Shown in pieces: positions 23,659 to 35,451 of a stretch of DNA of 64,000 bases; position 1 is the first letter of the stretch, and every line of letters starts with the position of its first letter. Below the pieces are notes generated by a model. The model saw nothing but the letters and a program-made list of their open reading frames with translations. It had not been told where the DNA came from and ran no database searches. The position numbers and the translations under genes were made by a program. The stretch is from the NCBI RefSeq assembly GCF_947179165.1, contig NC_077248.1, positions 48,076,232 to 48,140,231 on the forward strand. The letters are read 5' to 3'. Source of the DNA: Solanum dulcamara. Lineage: Eukaryota > Streptophyta > Magnoliopsida > Solanales > Solanaceae.

Positions 23659-26572
23659 TATCATAATCCAACCCCGTAGACCGTGACTGGTGTTCGAATT
23701 GGTCACCCATATACATGTACGCTATTATAATTGATCAACACCCATATGATGTGAAATTTATACGGACAGGGCGTCATCTCAAAACTGTCACAATTGTCAA
23801 AAGATAAGATAGCATATTGCGTAAGCCGATAAGGCTATTACTACGAATGGAAATATTCCAAAATATAAGTCATACTAATACAACCGGACAACATCTATAT
23901 AAAACCCACACATGTGTCTACAGACCTCTAAGAGTATTAACAATAGCATATGACGAGACAGGGCCCCGTCATACCCCTAAATAAATAATATATACATCAG
24001 TAGATTGGTACCAAATGTCTATGATCTGGAATGATGGAACACTCCAAATCAGCTGAGTGGAAATCCTAAGCTAGCTGATCCCCAAAATGATTATCTATAT
24101 CTGCGGGCATGAAATGCAGCCCCCCAAAGAGAGGGGGTCAGTACGAAATATGTATCGAGTATATAAAGCATAAAATATCATAAAGAAGATCACATCTGAA
24201 ATAAAGATTCAGGAGCCAAGTATCATAATCAATAAATCACTGTACCTGTGTCTTATAAAATGAAGACATGCATATCATCATCATATATCATACTCGGCCC
24301 GTTATGGAACTCGGTGTCACAAGTATATCAATATATCGTCATATATATATATCTACCATACTCGGCCCTTTAGCAAGGGACTCGGTGAATAGAGTAGTAT
24401 ACACTGATACCATACCCGACCTATTATGGGACTCGGTGCTATAATCATATCATCATATCATCATAACATCATATTATCATGTCACATACCCGGACCTTTA
24501 GTAAGGGACTCGGTGAATAATGTAGTAGAATCCATACATGATAACATACCCGGCCTATCGTAGAACTCGGTGAATAATACCATAACATTATGCATGAATA
24601 GGGTATCATTAGCAACCTTTTGTAATTTGATTATTATCGGAGACTTAATGGAATAAGCAAAACAGTCCATCATTTGAAAACCAAGACAATAGACATTCCG
24701 AGTACTCTTCCATTGTCATTATGAATCACACCAATTATGGATTATACTAAAATATGAATTATACCACAACATGAGTTTTACCAACTAGGATGGCTGGAAT
24801 CATACACATGAGTCAAGACATAACAATATAAATTCTGAAAATCAAGAACACTAGCCATCCGAGTGTATCCACGAATAAGAGTTTCTTTGGAGTTTAAGCA
24901 TATGTCATCCGTTCGTTTCATATGGATCATGCCAAAAGAAGAAAATGTTAACTTTACATACCTTTAGCGTTTATACGTATATTCTGTCCAATATTGCCTG
25001 AACCTATATTAAACGTTAAGCACTATGGTTAAGCTATTGACAAGAATAAAACGTACTCTATCGTTAGTAGGTTATTTCTAAAAAAAAATTGGACAGCACC
25101 TTCCCTATACTGCTCACTTTTCCCACTTTCAAACCAGCCATACAATAATCAAGCAATATCAACAATCCAAAATATTGACATAAAAGAAGATTTATTATTG
25201 ACAATAAGCCTAGAATGTTTCCACCCGACTCATGTAACCAAAGCAGTAAATTCGAAAAGCCGAGTACCTCACGTTGTATCTAAATTTTGAAAATGAAAAC
25301 GGTAAAACTGGACTTTATGACCTACATGAAACTTTTATATCTATATTTTAAGTTTCTAATGCAGAAGAAATCAACTCAAAATTCATTTTTTATAAAAAGA
25401 TATCATCAAAATACTAACAGCTATACATGAGGGATTTTTCAATCCAGAATCTGGACAAAATTTGTCTTATGATTCATCCTCTTCTTTCGATATAATAACA
25501 GCAGATATAGACTGCAATGTAAACATAAGAGTTGTAGGTACGCGTATTATATTTCCAAAACATGTTTAATATCTAAAATCAAAGGTCTACACAATGAGAT
25601 ATTCCATAATTACTACCAGCTACACAATTCCAAAAATGGATTTGAACACTCACAATTTTCATACACCTTATTCCTCCAAATTCAAGAACAGCAACTCATC
25701 AATAACATCAAAACAATATCATCCATTATTATACATAATTACTTAGCTAATTCCATCCATTTAAGCTTCCTAAAACAATCTTTTAACCCATAAATCTCAA
25801 CAAATCTCCAAACGAGTTTATAACGCTATTTTCTCTGTTCTAATCCGTTAAAACTCTAACTAAACTTGTTAACAATAAAAGAGAGACTTTAATATTACCT
25901 TAAATGTGCAGCAACCACATTAAATCTTCTCCTTATTGGCTAATTTTTAGTTCAAATTGAAGGCAACACGACGTACAACAATTTTCTCTTCCAAAGCTTT
26001 GAGATTCGGGGCCTTAATTGTGGTAGATGTTGGTATTTCTCTCTAGGTTTCTCTTTTCTTACTCTCTCTGGAAATTTCCAGATATGTCTTGGTGTAAAAT
26101 ATGAAGGAAGAGATAAAAAAATAGATTTAATTTCGTGGGCATTGGGCCTGACCCGAGTTAGAATTGGGTTGGGCCGAATCCACTATTTAGTTTGGCCTGT
26201 CAGATTTAAAACATCTATATCTTATTATTACTATATCACATTTCATCCCATGACCTATGGTTGGAAAAATATTTCAATTATCTACAACTTTCATTTGGAG
26301 AGTTTTTCCAATTTCCCAAATTCTAAAGAGTTTATGGCCTCACGAAGTCAGCTTACCCGAAAACGTGACTTTAAGAAAAAAAATATTTGATGGCTTCTAC
26401 TTTGATTTGGCTCAACGGTCCTTCTTGAGATGTATTTTAATTCACATAAATTATCCATATAACTTGGCATCTACAACAAATCATGTCATTTTAAAATTCA
26501 AAACTAAAAGTCCTTGAATTTATAACTGTTAGCTTACGAATAATCCAAGATGCAAAAATACGAAATGTAACA
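23659..26572 (-). mobile_element. 5' LTR of the Tekay element
   Basis: It begins tatcataatccaacc (tg decayed to ta) and ends cgaaatgtaaca, followed by the target duplication tctat. It is collinear with 15635-18475 and carries the same dyad-repeat array at 24287-24570. It has about 32 extra bases near 23677-23708 and about 29 near 25907-25935. Short frames inside it, such as 26142-26390, are not genes. Confidence 0.93.
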
Positions 26573-26577
26573 TCTAT

Positions 26578-28762
26578 TTTCAGCAATTCAACCTAGATAC
26601 CTTCATTGGAGATATATTGGCCTATGAACACCACAAACTTAAGCCAAAACTCGCACTTTGAAAACTTGGTGAATAACTCACGGAATTTGATAGTCTGGAG
26701 GACTATTTTAAGGTAAATGGCATGATCCCCCTCACTCCTGGAGTAGACCAGGATGTTCTCAATAAACACAATAGCAAACATATCCAAGTATGACTTAAAG
26801 ACTCTTTTCATGAGATTCACAAAAGTCACAGAAGCATTATTCAAACCAAATGACATAACAAGGAACTAAAATTGACTATGATAAATCGTGAAGGCTACTT
26901 TTGGGATATTAGTTTCTCTCACTTTCAATTGATGATTTCCAGATCTGATGATTGTTCCTTCAACTCTTTCATTTTTGTCGGGGCCATCTGATAAGGAGAA
27001 ATAGATATAGGTTGGATATCGAAGAGGAGATCGATACCAAAAGAAACTTCTTTTTTAAGAGGGACACCGGGAAGGTCATCGAGAAAGACATCACGAAACG
27101 AAACTCATTGACTATGGGAACCAACTCAAGAGGAGGACTTTCAAAGTAGACATTCCTAAACCTCACAATGTGGTAAATACAACCCTTAGAAATTATTTTT
27201 TGGCCTTAAGATAAGAAATGAACTTACCCTTCACGACCGAATCACGACCCTCCTATTCAATAACAGACTTATTTGGAAATTAGAACTTGACTCAATGAAT
27301 CCTATAATCTATAGAAGCATAAGATGTATGTAACCAATCCATCCCAAGAATGACATCGAAATCTACCATACCAATCTCAATGAGATCACAAGGAATAAAT
27401 TTATTCAAGATAGACATGGGACAACTCCTATAGACCTTTCTAGTAATAACCTACTCACCAAAAAGGGTAGAAACCAAATAGGTCTCTAATAACATTTTGG
27501 GTGACACATCAAACCTATGAGCAAGGAGTGGAGTAATAAACGATAAATTTTCACCCGGATCTAATAGTGCATACACATCAAAAGCAAATACCTTTAACAT
27601 ACCGGTAATGACAATGGGTTCGTCCTCAACCTCTCGTCTCTCATGTAAGGCGTAAAAGCGGTTGGTGCATTGGCAACCTCCTTGAGTTTGTTGACCATGA
27701 CCAATTTGGCCTTGAGGCCTACCACCACCATATCTACATTCCCTAGAATAGTGGGCCAGCTTACCACACTTAAAGCATGCATTAAAGTAGGCTAAGCGTT
27801 CCCTTTAGTGAGTCCTTCCATACTTCTTGCAAGTGGAGAAAGTTTGAGCAACAACATTCTCTCTTAGAACCATTCATTTAGTACCCTTGTCCTTGTTGAA
27901 CCTTGGAAGAGGAGTATTGGTGGAACCTTATCCCACAAACTGTTGCCCACCTTGGCCTTTGCCATTGTTACCATAACCGGACCTTTGAGGGTTAAACCCT
28001 CCACTACACACTCTAGCCTTTTTAAACCCCCTTGATCTCTCTCTCTGATTCTCTTCTTCAATTTGTTCTGCGTAAGTCATTAACCAAGAGATGTCCATAT
28101 CCTTGACCAACATGGCCGTTTTGTACTCCTTGGACACCAAGCTTGAGACACCAAAAATAAACCTGCTCATCCTAGTTCTTGGATCAGAGACCATGAAGGG
28201 AGCATACTTTGACAACTTAGTGAATTTGAGAGAATACTCCTTCACTCTGATACTCTCTTGACGGAGGTTGATGAACTCTTGGATTTTGGCCTTCCTTAAC
28301 TCCAATGGGAATAAGTGGTCTAGAAAGGCACCTTTGAACTCTTCCCTTTCTATCGGCCTCATTTTTTTATCCCTCTTAACAACCCATTATTCATACCAAA
28401 TCTGCCATACCTTTGAGTTGATAGGCCATTAGCTCGGCCTTCTCATTCGGTGGCACACCCATGATAGCCATAATTTGGTACACCTCATCAATGAACTCCA
28501 TAGGGTCCTCATTTAATTTAGAATCATCAAACTCTGGTGGATTCATCCTTTGGAAATCCCAAATCCTAAAGGTCAGATTTTTCATTTGGGGAAGAGGAAC
28601 ACCTTAATGCCCTTGGTTGGCTATGAATTGGGTCAACAATGTAATGATATTGCAAAACTCTACATGAGTTATCCCTTCCTCATGATGTGGGGCATTGGAA
28701 ACAAGAGGAGCTTGGTCCACATCATCAACCCTTGCTCTTGGAGGTGCTTTTCCATGAGTCAT
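26578..28762 (-). pseudogene. Gypsy gag, protease and RT, 5' half of the mismatched-LTR element
   Basis: This continues the pol of 13351-15634. From its start: MTHGKAPPRARVDDVDQ (28762), IWDFQRMNPPEFDDSKLNED (about 28565-28505), the gag domain (FPLELRKAKIQEFINLRQES to MDISWLMTYAEQIEEEN, 28320-28050) and the knuckle CFKCGKLAHYSREC (27737-27778, ligands intact). Then come a protease reading DVYALLDPGENLSF (about 27580-27540), VDFDVILGMDWLHTSYASID (27370-27310), and an RT piece, SFGLNNASVTFVNLMKRVF, with active site VFIENILVYS (about 26765-26735). Both catalytic Asp are altered (FIEN for FIDD). Several stops are present and most of the RT fingers region is missing: the linker runs from [10 protein letters not shown] (near 26970) almost straight to the late palm. 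Confidence 0.88.
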
Positions 28763-28960
28763 TATCTAGAGAAAACGAAATGGGTCATTAGTTAAAGGAA
28801 AGCTTAGGACACTTTAAGGCACGATATGAATTTGAAAGAAGTAAAAACTTTTCTAAATGTCCCATAGTCTTTTATTCATATTTATGGCGCGCTTCACAAC
28901 CATGAACAAGATCCTATTTAACAAGGTATGTTGGACTCCGAGGATCATTCAAAATCTCAG

Positions 28961-28972
28961 GCTTTGATACCA
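28961..28972 (-). promoter_or_regulatory. Primer binding site, initiator tRNA-Met
   Basis: The minus strand reads TGGTATCAAAGC, one mismatch (G to A) from the tRNA-iMet complement, four bases from the LTR at 28977. Confidence 0.85.
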
Positions 28973-28976
28973 AATT

Positions 28977-31269
28977 TTTCACGATCCAAGCCTAGAGCCT
29001 AGACGTGACATAAAGAAAAAAGGAACCTAAAAGTATCTCAAACAAGCCTCTTAGCATTCTTTTAGCCTTTCATGGGTAATGATAATAAATAAGAAGAAAT
29101 CATAATCGTAAATCTTCAACTTACATATGTCCAACAATTCCTCAAACTTTTAGATTTAACGGAGCTAAGACAAGTTTCTAGCTCACCCTCAATCATAATA
29201 GAGAGAAATACCATAGTATGTATCTAAAGATCTCAACATATCATAAGCTAGAAATATAAAAGGAGTATTGTTCCCGGAACATGGGAACTCACCAAAAGTA
29301 GTCTTTAAATGAAATCTAAACTAGCCACGTGGAGGAGAACGAGGAGGAGCACCAGTCCACATATGGTGATATCATATAGACAAAAGAGTATACGTTAGTA
29401 CTTTAAATGTACTAAGTATGTAAGAATAAATGAACATTAAGGAAGCATTAAAACATTTATGTAATATGAAACATAATGCAATGCATTCATATCAATCATA
29501 TAGATATCCTTTAAAATATTTATTTTATGGGAAGATGACCATAACTGACATTTAAGACCATGTGAGCTATTACATGCAATCCAACATAAACCCCTATGTT
29601 GGTCGGGGAGACTATTTGTGGGGTAGAACTCCGTCAACTTCATTCATTTATTTAACTTTAGCTTTAAGGGCTTTCATGGATCCATTAGCCTAAGCCTACA
29701 AGAGCTCCTATATTGGCACATAGTTAATGAGACAAGGGGTTGCTACTAGGATTCCCTTACCGAATCCTACCTCAATGACCCATTCGGTGCTAAGTCAAAC
29801 CCATAGAATAGTTTAATACTTCAAAATAGTCATAGCATATAGCTTAAGAATTCAAAACATGATATTCGGTAGAATAGCTCATTAAAACATTTGGTGATTC
29901 AAATATGCAAGAATTATCCTTATAGCTTAAAGAATCCATCATTCATAGCATTTTATCATTCTTTTATTTTATAAGACTACCTTTTTATCATAGACATTGC
30001 TTTCATAAACATTCATTTCGAGTCAAAGTTTTTAAATCAAACTTTATTGAAAATATAGTAAAACTAGGTGGGTTCAAATCACTTCAACTTGCAAACATGT
30101 ATGTAAATGAATATGCATAAATACTTTGAAACTACCCACCATGAATTTTAAGAATATTTAAAGAGATAAATAGAGAAATTACTTGCAAATCATCAATTCA
30201 TACATATGAAATCATGTTGTATCAAAATAGATGAATAATCATTAGTTTAACCATGATTCATGCTATTAAATAAAAATAAAAATTACCCATAAGAAACTAT
30301 TACTTGAAATCAAGAGATTTAGTTGAAAGAGTTTTGGACTACATGGGTAGAAGAACCCATGGATAGGCACCCATATAACTTAGAGTACAACTTAAAGAAA
30401 ATAAACATAATTTATCATATAATCAAAATATTTTAGGCATAAGAACGGAAGGAATACTCTCATTGAAACCTTACATACCTGGAATCTGAAGTATTATTCA
30501 GAATCGAAGGACTTAATAAACACTCTTAAATCCTAGCATTTTCTCCTCGCCGAAGTATTTTGTGTACTACCCAGAGTATACGAATCACCAGAATTGTATT
30601 TCTATAATACTAAGAACTAAAACTATATTTTGAGAATGAGTAAAGGAGTGTATAGAGAGAAAAGTTGCTTGAGAAAGTTTGATGAATAAAATGATGAAAT
30701 AAGGTGGGTATTTATCGAAGTGAAGGAGGGACCTAACAATAATTAAAATAATTATAAAAAAAATTGAAAATTTAATAGAAAATTGGGATGTCATGGGTGA
30801 TGTCAAATGGAGGACTATTGATATCGTGGGTGATGTCAAATGGATCTAGATCTTTTCATGATTGGTGAGATAAATCTCTTTTTAACGAAATGCCCTTTTT
30901 TCGGAGCTGCATTTGAAAAAGATAACTTCCTCATTAGGATTTGGTGTGTTCATATGAATTTTTTCTCTAGAATTCAACTTTGATGTCGTTCAAGAAGCAT
31001 CCTATAGTGAGATATGATTTTTCTTCTACAAATACTCTATTTCGTCACAGCACCATGTCTTGCAATAATTAATTTATTTGACCTATTTAACCTCTGAAAC
31101 TTAAAATATGGTCTTCAAAAAAATTGTAGGTAATGATGTTCGAGTTATTTAAAATTTTAAATCACCTAATTTGGACTAACCTATTAAAAGTTATGCCCAA
31201 AATACCGAAGCACTATCATTTTCATCAAGAATTGGAATATCATATACAATATTTTTAGGGGGTGTTACA
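28977..31269 (-). mobile_element. LTR, family D (5' LTR of the gag-pol at 26578-28762)
   Basis: The 2293-bp sequence starts tttcacgatccaag and ends gggggtgttaca. It aligns with the family D LTR at 35452-37596 and its partial copy at 31799-32715, not with the family C LTR at 11375-13350 that ends the same internal region. The right flank is tgttc (31270-31274), inside a plus-strand integrase gene. Near its sense-strand start the promoter-proximal block contains a repeat of gggtgatgtcaaatgg (30792-30842), where the other D copy has gagtcgtag motifs. The frame 30585-30839 is not a gene. Confidence 0.85.
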
Positions 31270-31798
31270 TGTTCCTTTGTCTATTATTTTGGATAGAGGT
31301 ACGCAATATACATCCCTGTTTTGGAGGTCTTTCCAAAAAGGCCTTGGTACTAAAGTCAAGCTAAGTATCATTTTTCACCCCCAAACCAATGGTCAAACTA
31401 AAAGGACAATCCAAACCATGGAATACATGTTGAGGGCCTATGTTATCAATTTTAAGGGAAATTGGGATGAGCATCTACCATTGATTGAATTTGCCTACAA
31501 TAATAGTTACCATTATAGTATCCAAATGTCTCCATTTGAAGCCTTGTATGGTAGGAGATGTAGGTCTCCGGTAGGATGGTTTGAAGTTGGTGAAGTTGCT
31601 TTGATGGGTCCCGAGTTGGTACATGAAGCTATGAAAAAAGTTAGACTCATTAAAGAAAGAGTGAAGACCGCTCAAAGCCGAAAAAGTCCAATTCGAACGT
31701 AAGGAGAGGGAACTTGAGTTTGAGGTTAATGATTGGGTCTATTTGAAAATTTCTCCCATGAAAGGTGTGATGTATTTTGGAAACAAGGGGAAACTTAG
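31270..31798 (+). pseudogene. Element H integrase core (pseudogene)
   Basis: An open frame from the LTR edge to about 31702 encodes HVPLSIILDRGTQYTSLFWR (second catalytic Asp kept), then FHPQTNGQTKRTIQTMEYML, where the catalytic Glu of the D-D-35-E set is Lys (GAA to AAA type). It continues with [20 protein letters not shown] and ALYGRRCRSPVGWFEVGEVA. A frameshift near 31690 leads into ELEFEVNDWVYLKISPMKG. The sequence is cut at 31798 by a family D element and resumes at 37602. Everything upstream (gag to the first integrase Asp) is lost at the border with the LTR at 28977-31269. Confidence 0.92.
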
Positions 31799-32715
31799 TG
31801 TCACGACCCAAGCCTTAGGCCTAGCCGTGACACGGCAAATGAGAAACTCGAAGATACCTCACCCAAGCCTCTTAGAACTCATATAGCCTTTCATAGGTAA
31901 TGACAATAAAATGACAAGCGGAAACAAAAGGGGAAAGTGAGACTATGGGTAGACATCATAGAAACATCAATAGTTAAGATTTGTCTTACATTTGTCCAAC
32001 ATACCACTAGTCTTGGATTTGGCGGGGGTTAAGACATACCTTTTTATCACCCTCAATAAAAATAGAAATGAAGTACCATGATATATTTCTAAGGTCTCAA
32101 CATAACATAAATTGGAAAGAAAAGGAATATTATTCCCGAAATATGGGAAATCACCAAATAGTAGCCTTCAGAGGATCCCAACTAGTCACATAGAGGTGAA
32201 TGAGGAGCGTCGTCCCTACATGGTCATATCATGTAGGCAAAAGAGTATATGTTCGTACTTTGAATGTACTAAGTATGTAGGCATGAAATACATTGGCAAA
32301 CATTAAGACATATATTAAGTAAAGTACATAGATAAGTGAATGCATGAGTAATCAAGTAAATAACATTTAAACTATTTATTTGTGGGAAGATGAATATAAC
32401 CGACATTAAGACCATATGAGTTATAACATAGAATCCAAAGTAACCCCCTATATTGGAATGGGAGACTACTTGCCAAGGTAGAACTCCATCAACATTCATT
32501 TCTTTTAACATTTAATGGACACTTATGGATCGACTAGCCAAGCCTATAAGGGCTCATATGTTGGAACATAGTTAAGGAAACAAGAGGTTGCTACTAGGAT
32601 TCCCATACTGAACCTCATCTCAAGCCCCATTTGGTGCTAAGTTAAATCCCACAGAATAGTATATCATAGTAACATAGGCATACATATATTTTGAGATATG
32701 AAATCATTATTTAGT
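31799..32715 (-). mobile_element. Truncated left (3') LTR of the family D element
   Basis: It matches the start of the right LTR (35452 to about 36370 on the plus strand) with frequent substitutions. The match stops at about 32715, where LINE-like sequence begins. The missing part would be the sense-strand U3, with the promoter. Confidence 0.82.
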
Positions 32716-32900
32716 AGAAAGTGGTAGTTAGACCGGCTATGTTATGTGGGGTGGAGTGTTGGCCAGTTAAGGTCTCTCACATTCAAGAGATGAAAGTTGC
32801 CGAGATGAGAATATTGAGAAGGATGTGTGGACATACCAGGAGTGACAAGATTAGAAATAAGGCTATTCGGGACAAGGTAGGAGTGTCGCTTTCGTTATTT
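32716..32900 (+). pseudogene. LINE reverse transcriptase C-terminal fragment
   Basis: The frame 32721-32939 encodes RPAMLCGVECWPVK, then VAEMRILRRMCGHTRSDKIR and NKAIRDKVGVS. This block (AMLYG.ECWPVK...MLRWMCGHTR.D.IRN..I..KVGV) is the familiar end of a Solanaceae non-LTR reverse transcriptase ORF. No upstream RT precedes it: it is a 5'-truncated insertion, as expected for LINEs. It differs from the L1-type LINE starting near 33150, which has a zf-RVT tail. Confidence 0.85.
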
Positions 32901-32940
32901 GCTTCCCCATATCTCTTTGATCTTCTTAACCTTATATGAC

Positions 32941-33077
32941 CTCTTTTTATGCTTCTATTGAGCCAAAGGTCTCTCGGAAATAGTCATCCTACCTTGGTAG
33001 GAGTAAAGTCTGCATACACTTTACCCTCCCTAGACCCTACATTATGGGATTTCACTGGGTTGTTGTTGTTGTTGTAT
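32941..33077 (+). mobile_element. SINE-like 3' tail ending in (TTG)n
   Basis: The text gaggtaggagtaaagtctgcatac-like (33000-33020), taccctccctagaccc (33026-33041) and a gggatttcactgggttgttg end (33046-33077) followed by TTG repeats closely resembles the 3' half of the common Solanaceae SINE and its partner LINE tail. No A and B boxes of a tRNA-type promoter were seen on its left, so it is either a truncated SINE or the 3' tail of the LINE piece just upstream. I recognise it from memory. Confidence 0.65.
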
Positions 33078-33427
33078 TCTTTGAGAAAAGAACCTATAGG
33101 AAGGGAAGGGGAAACTGGTGAATGTTGCTAGTCAAGTGGTCACTTGTAAGTTTGTTGGAATCAATCATGAGTTAACCTAGCACCTGTATACAGTTTATGC
33201 TGATTGTAATAGAATAGTGAGAGGGGAGCTATGGGATGAACTTGAAGTGAATAGAAATAATTTTGAGGGGCCTTGGGTGGTGTGTGGGGATTTCAATGGT
33301 ACTAGATTTGTCAAAAAGAGATCAATCTACCATAGAATCTCTGGAGCAATGGTAGAATTTTCAGAGTCCATTAGTAACTTGTAGTCGGTGGATCCTTCTC
33401 TATTTAGAGGGTCTTTTATATGGAGAA

Positions 33428-33505
33428 GGGGGAAATCACAATAGTGCTTCAAGGATTGATAAATTTGGGGGAAATCACAATAGTGCTTCAAGGATTGATA
33501 AATTT
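33428..33505. repeat. 39-bp perfect tandem duplication in LINE endonuclease
   Basis: The unit that starts gggggaaatcacaatagtgc is repeated exactly, the second copy beginning at 33467. It keeps the reading frame (13 codons), but the preceding sequence is already broken by stops. Confidence 0.93.
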
Positions 33506-34329
33506 CTATACTTGGCGGATTGGGAGGATGCTTTCCTTTAGGTCAGGTAGACTCTTCTTCCATGAGTAGGGTCGGATCACAACCCTATCCTTCTCACATG
33601 AGGGGACTGGAGTTAGCACAAAACATATTTTAAATTTGAAAATTGGTGGCTAGAAGTTGAGGGCTTTAAAGAATAAAAATTCACAACAATTGGATAAAGA
33701 GTTTTAGAATAGAAAAGAGTGGTTTGGAGATATTTCAGAGCCATGTTGGTGGTATTTGAAGCCATTTCTGGTCTAAAGTTGAATGGGAGGAAAAATAGTA
33801 TCTTCCCTATCAAAGAGGTAACAAATGCTCAATCTTTGGCTTGTGTGTTGGGGTGTGAAGTGGACATTTTCCCCATTGTGTATTTGGGTATGCCACTACA
33901 CAAGAAAAACAAAGAAGTAGATATATGTGACAACATTATAGAAAGGTTGAAATGAGACTAGCGTAGTGGAAAGCACGATATTTGTCTTTAGGGGGGAAGA
34001 GTCACACTAATAAACTAAGTATTGGGCTCTCTACTCCTGCTAGTGTAGTGAAGAATCTATATAAACTAAGAAATTTTTTGTGGAAAGGCAACAAAGAGGG
34101 GGGAGGGGTTATAATCTAGTTGAATGAGAGGTCACTCAATTAAGAAAAGGACAAGGAGGACTAGGAATAAAAAATCTAGAAATTCAAAACAATTGCCTTT
34201 TGATGAAATGGCTTTGGAGATTCTGTGATGAAGAAACTTTCCTCTAGAAGGAAGTAATTGTTCACAGGTTTGGACAAAACAGTCCTTGGAAGGATAATTG
34301 GATAGGGGAAGTACCATTGTAGGATAGGG

Positions 34330-34704
34330 CAGTGTTGTTAAAGGCGTGCTTAAGCCCTGAAGCGAGGCTCAAAACGTGTTGAGCACTTCACCTCGCTTTA
34401 TGTGCACTTCATTGTTGTCATCATGGTTCTAAGGCACATATTTCCTTGCCAATGAACCTCTTCTGAAGAGGTGACACTAAAGAATTGATATTTCACTTTA
34501 TCTTAATCTTTTTTCAATTTCCTTGTTCATATGTATTTCATTCATGTTTATAATTATTAATCTTGGACTAAACATATATATTTGTATTTTTTTTCTCCTT
34601 TTGCGCCTCTTTTCATTAAAGGCCACACTTTATTTGCGCTTTGCGCTTAAAGCCCCAACGAATCATAGAGCTTCTTTTTGTGCTTTTCGCCTTTGATAAC
34701 ACTG
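34330..34704. mobile_element. hAT-type MITE
   Basis: The 375-bp element begins cagtgttgttaaaggcg and ends cgcctttgataacactg, inverted repeats of about 17 bp with two mismatches. It is flanked by 8-bp copies ggataggg (34322-34329) and ggatgggg (34705-34712), which differ at one base. The 8-bp duplication and the CAGTGTT(G/A)T ends fit hAT. It sits inside the LINE remnant, whose protein text resumes on its right. The frame 34641-34844 crosses its border and is not a gene. Confidence 0.9.
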
Positions 34705-35436
34705 GGATGGGGGAAGTACAATTGCTGGATAAATTTTCAGATCTCATGTTACTATCTAGCAATCATGAAATTGTTATGTCTGATTGTTGGTCCCTCAAGG
34801 TCGGGATCTTAACTTCGGAAGGCACTGAAATGACTGGGAGGTAGAAAGAGTTGTTGACTTGCTAAAAGCAATAGATACTTTTGGTGTGACAACAATGGAG
34901 CCTGACAGACTTAGATGGAGACAATGTTCAGGAGGAAGTTTCATAATAAATAAGCTATACAAGAGGGAGAATGACATTATGTAGGAGGAAGAGTTGAAGA
35001 TATAGAGAAATGTCTGGAAGAACATAGCCCCTAAAAGTGAAATTCTTCACATGGATAGTGGTAAAAAAGGCATGCCTTACTCAAGAAATGTTACAAAAGA
35101 AGGGGAGAGTTGTGCTGACTAGATGTTTTTTGTGTAATGAGGCTGGGGAGACGAACAATCACCTATTCCTACACTATAAATTCACTGCCCAATTGTGGAA
35201 CGTATTTTCCAGTCTCACAATGACAGTGTGGACAATACCTGAATATACAACTGATCTAATGAGTTGTTGGATGAAAAGAGGTGGAAGTAAAAGTCAAACA
35301 ATAGAGGATAATTCCCTCTTGCATATGATGGTCAGTCTTGAGTATTGGGGAGAAGATTGATACTTGCATAACTCAACCATAAATAAGATCTTATTCGACA
35401 CGGTATGTTGGACTCTAAGAACCATTCAAAACCTCA

Positions 35437-35448
35437 TCTCTGATACCA
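35437..35448 (-). promoter_or_regulatory. Primer binding site, initiator tRNA-Met
   Basis: The minus strand reads TGGTATCAGAGA (one mismatch), three bases from the LTR at 35452. The 35-bp leader on its left resembles that at 28920-28960. Confidence 0.85.
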
Positions 35449-35451
35449 ATT

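Larger units (their letters stand above)
15635..26572 (-). mobile_element. Complete Tekay/Del-type chromovirus, inactivated
   Basis: This 10,938-bp element has two long LTRs (15635-18475 and 23659-26572), a tRNA-iMet primer site, a purine tract, gag and pol in the order gag-PR-RT-RNaseH-IN-chromodomain, and a perfect duplication tctat at 15630-15634 and 26573-26577. It is inserted into the RT/RNase H junction of another gypsy element. By eye its LTRs differ at roughly one to a few bases per 60, far less than the LTRs of element F at 44287-53490, so it is the younger insertion. Its gag-pol contains about 17 in-frame stops plus a few small indels, and the RT active-site Asp is changed. It cannot move on its own. 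The chromodomain tail (WEAEEEMKDKYPHLF) and the Met primer place it with chromoviruses. Confidence 0.95.
33150..35310 (+). pseudogene. L1-type LINE remnant: endonuclease, RT thumb, zf-RVT
   Basis: From left to right: an AP-endonuclease piece (GPWVVCGDFNGTRFV near 33270-33315, with the GDFN motif, and GSDHNPILLT near 33570 with the catalytic His region), then directly the post-active-site RT region (FEAISGLKLNGRK, 33755-33795, and YLGMPLHKKNKE, 33880-33915), ARYLSLGGRVTLIN (33970-34010), and the zf-RVT domain (VLTRCFLCNEAGETNNHLFLH, 35112-35175). The whole RT core with YADD is deleted between about 33660 and 33715. A 39-bp tandem duplication (33428-33505) and a hAT MITE (34330-34704) interrupt it, and there are many stops. 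It lies inside a family D gypsy element. Confidence 0.88.

Noticed and set aside
34641..34844. 67-codon frame crossing the right end of the hAT MITE
   Set aside because: It starts inside the MITE and continues into LINE sequence, so it is a chance join.
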